DNA from: SIG673 sp045658525
GTDB taxonomy: Bacteria; Bacillota; Clostridia; Oscillospirales; CAG-272
Direction of reading: 5' to 3'
Length of the DNA stretch: 42,071 bases
NCBI GenBank assembly: GCA_045658525.1
Contig: JAZOVD010000023.1
Location: 1 to 42,071 of the forward strand
How positions within the stretch are numbered: position 1 is the stretch's first letter; each line of letters begins with the position of its first letter. Of the stretch, positions 40,394 through 42,071 are shown in pieces. The notes under the pieces are model-generated. The model saw only the letters and a list, made by a program, of their open reading frames with translations, made no database searches and was not told the DNA's origin. The translations under genes were made by a program, and so were the position numbers.

Positions 40394-41750
40394 ATTTCGT
40401 TTCCGTTCTGTTTAATTTCCTGATAAACGGAATAAACAGACAGATGGCGACGGTCATAGCGAGTATATCCGATATTGGAGTTGCCCAAGCGATGCCGTAG
40501 GCTTTGAAGAAATGGTTCAAAAGAAACATAAACGGAACGTCAAAGCCACCCTTGCGGATAAGCGAGAGTATCATAGGCTGTATCTTTCTTCCCGTTGCCT
40601 GAAATACCGTGATTATTATGAATGTAGCGGAGATCGTAGGACAGGTGAGGCAGATAACGCGAAGGAAATACTGTCCGAATTCTACGGTCGCCTTGTTGTC
40701 TATGAAGAATCTCGAAACGGGAGCGGCACAGGTGAAAAGGAATACAGAACCGAGAACAGCCATAAGCAGGGTATAGAAGAATGTGGTCTTTATAGCACTG
40801 TTCATACGTTTGCGGTTACCTGAGGCGTAGTTGTAGGCTATGAGCGAAAGGACTCCCTGAGTCATTCCGTTTGCTATGGCAAATGCGAGCATATCTATCT
40901 TTTTGGCTATACCCATTCCCGCTATCGCTTCGCTTGAATATGAGGCGACGAGCCTGTTCAGTACCGTGTTTGAAACTATACCCATCGCCATCATCATAAA
41001 GCTCGGAAAGCCCACGGCGAGCGTTTCAAACGGGATACGGTGCTTCAAGGTGAAGCTCTTGGGATCGGGAGAAATGACGCTGTTTTTGCGTATCGTGTAG
41101 ATAAAAATAAGGAAATAACAAACGGAAACGCAGTTTGAGAGCATAGTCGCGATGGCCGCGCCTTCTATTTTCATATTGAATGCGAAAATGAAAATAGGGT
41201 CTAATATCATATTGAGTATGCCACCCAACGCTATACCGAGGCTTGCCTGCTTTGAATAGCCCTCGGCGCGGATAAGATGCGCAAGGCAGGCGCTGAGGAT
41301 AGTGGGTACTGCTCCGACGGTAACCGTCCAGAACAGATATTTATAGCAGAAATCGTATGTACTTGCGTTTGTGCCGAGTATAGGGAGTATCACTGGACGG
41401 AATATCATTATGATAAGTCCGTACAATAAAGCGGTCGCGCCTGCTCCGTACAAGCTGAAAACGGCACAGCTCTTAGCCTTTTCTCTATCGCCTTTGCCGA
41501 GATAACGCGATATAAGGCTTGCTCCGCCTATACCGAAAAGGTTTGCTATGCCTGTAAGCAGAACGAACGCAGGCATAGCGAGAGTAGCAGCGGCGACTTG
41601 GTTCGGGTCGTTCATCTGACCTATGAAAAAGGTATCCGCCATATTGTAGATAACAGTTATAAGCTGGCTTATGATCGTTGGCAGGGCAAGCTTGAACACG
41701 GCTTTCCGTATCGGCATTGACTCGTATAATTCTGTGTTATCCGTTTTCAT
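40392..41750 (-). CDS. MATE family efflux transporter (second)
   Basis: A 452-residue membrane protein with twelve hydrophobic segments. It begins ESMPIRKAVFKLALPTIISQ, and has YNMADTFFIGQ, GIGGASLISRYLGKG and, in the second half, GMTQGVLSLIAYNYASG. These mark the MATE/NorM-DinF group. It is only distantly similar to the MATE protein at 25044, so it is not a recent duplicate. Substrate unknown. An AAGGAG ribosome binding site precedes the ATG. The C-terminal Arg/Lys-rich tail (IRKLNRTETK) is normal. Confidence 0.93.
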   Translation of the reverse strand: MKTDNTELYESMPIRKAVFKLALPTIISQLITVIYNMADTFFIGQMNDPNQVAAATLAMPAFVLLTGIANLFGIGGASLISRYLGKGDREKAKSCAVFSLYGAGATALLYGLIIMIFRPVILPILGTNASTYDFCYKYLFWTVTVGAVPTILSACLAHLIRAEGYSKQASLGIALGGILNMILDPIFIFAFNMKIEGAAIATMLSNCVSVCYFLIFIYTIRKNSVISPDPKSFTLKHRIPFETLAVGFPSFMMMAMGIVSNTVLNRLVASYSSEAIAGMGIAKKIDMLAFAIANGMTQGVLSLIAYNYASGNRKRMNSAIKTTFFYTLLMAVLGSVFLFTCAAPVSRFFIDNKATVEFGQYFLRVICLTCPTISATFIIITVFQATGRKIQPMILSLIRKGGFDVPFMFLLNHFFKAYGIAWATPISDILAMTVAICLFIPFIRKLNRTETK

Positions 41751-41867
41751 TTATTATGGTTCTCCTTGGTGCTGTACTACGCATTTTATTATACTGCATA
41801 TATCCTTTAAAGTCAAGCAGTAAAAACGATTGAGAAAAATAAAAATAAATATTTCGTCGAAAAGCTA

Positions 41868-41896
41868 TTGACAATATCAGAGGCTGATGGTATAAT
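41868..41896 (+). promoter_or_regulatory. Consensus promoter of the T-box operon at the right edge
   Basis: Perfect TTGACA (41868-41873), 17 bp spacer, perfect TATAAT (41891-41896). Confidence 0.85.
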
Positions 41897-41904
41897 AAGT
41901 TATC

Positions 41905-42071
41905 ATAAACCGTTGACGCGGAGATAACGTAAGATAAGACTACACAGAGAGCCCGTGATGCTGAGAGTCGGGAGGGAGCACCGTTTGGCAAATGGACCGC
42001 AGAGGGCGCAGTCAAAGGTGGCGCATATGTGGTGGCATTAGTACGGACGATAGCCGTGAACCACCGATAAA
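41905..42071 (+). ncRNA. T-box leader (incomplete at the right edge)
   Basis: Downstream of a perfect promoter the leader shows the T-box landmarks: a GGAGATAA segment (41930s), the conserved AGAGAG (41946-41951), GTGATGCTGAGAGTCGGG (stem I head), then a GTCAAAGGTGG and TGGTGGCA region. The bases GGTGGC (42031-42036) can pair with GAACCACC (42058-42065), which would form the antiterminator or terminator stem; it is cut off by the window edge. The gene it controls, probably a tRNA ligase or amino acid gene, lies outside. The specifier codon cannot be assigned safely. Confidence 0.68.

Noticed and set aside
1..42071. CRISPR array, prophage, insertion sequence or rRNA
   Set aside because: No regular direct repeats with spacers, no transposase, integrase or phage structural gene and no rRNA were seen. 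The only repeats are the two structured copies and the tRNA duplicate.

Overview
The window looks like chromosomal DNA of a low-to-mid GC Gram-positive anaerobe of class Clostridia (Bacillota), probably an uncultured gut member. This rests on strong AGGAGG-type ribosome binding sites, textbook TTGACA/17 bp/TATAAT promoters, lipobox lipoproteins, a type III glutamine synthetase, a T-box leader, a ZTP (pfl) riboswitch and a Clostridia-style miaB-mutS-mutL cluster. No species can be named from the sequence alone. There is no phage, transposase, CRISPR array or rRNA.

Region 1 (1-5.0 kb): the start of a secreted protein runs off the left edge. Next comes a minus-strand operon of a duplicated DUF1538 membrane protein and two P-II-like regulators, divergent from the glutamine synthetase gene glnN. 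Region 2 (5.0-7.7 kb): an AT-rich membrane protein of unknown function converges on tgt. Region 3 (7.6-14.7 kb): a minus-strand operon encodes a NusG-domain-II protein, a Gx-type transporter, MiaB, MutS and MutL, ending in a structured repeat whose second copy lies at 17.0 kb. Region 4 (14.8-17.0 kb): a ZTP riboswitch with an overlapping terminator controls a split form of PurH, namely a PurO-type IMP cyclohydrolase and a stand-alone AICAR transformylase. Region 5 (17.2-24.9 kb): a lipoprotein-rbsK-ruvX operon, a DUF1858 redox protein, TrmK, an AT-rich secreted serine protease and a polar amino acid ABC importer.

Region 6 (25.0-41.8 kb) is an accessory, carbohydrate-oriented stretch. It holds a MATE transporter with a SemiSWEET-like protein and an esterase, and two family 8 polysaccharide lyase lipoproteins, one of which has its signal peptide in a different frame. 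It also holds a sugar isomerase-like protein, an OPA-like MFS permease, an N-acetylneuraminate lyase-like aldolase next to a sialidase-like BNR protein, an AraC regulator, an XRE regulator with a period-5 glycine repeat, tRNA-Leu(GAG) with a decayed duplicate, and a second MATE transporter. Inference: the lyases cut host or dietary acidic glycans outside the cell and the cytosolic enzymes process sugars released from them. At the right edge a promoter and T-box leader start an operon that is cut off.

The best candidates for something under-described are the DUF1538/P-II operon facing glnN, the covarying two-copy repeat, the split-frame lyase and the period-5 glycine-repeat regulator.
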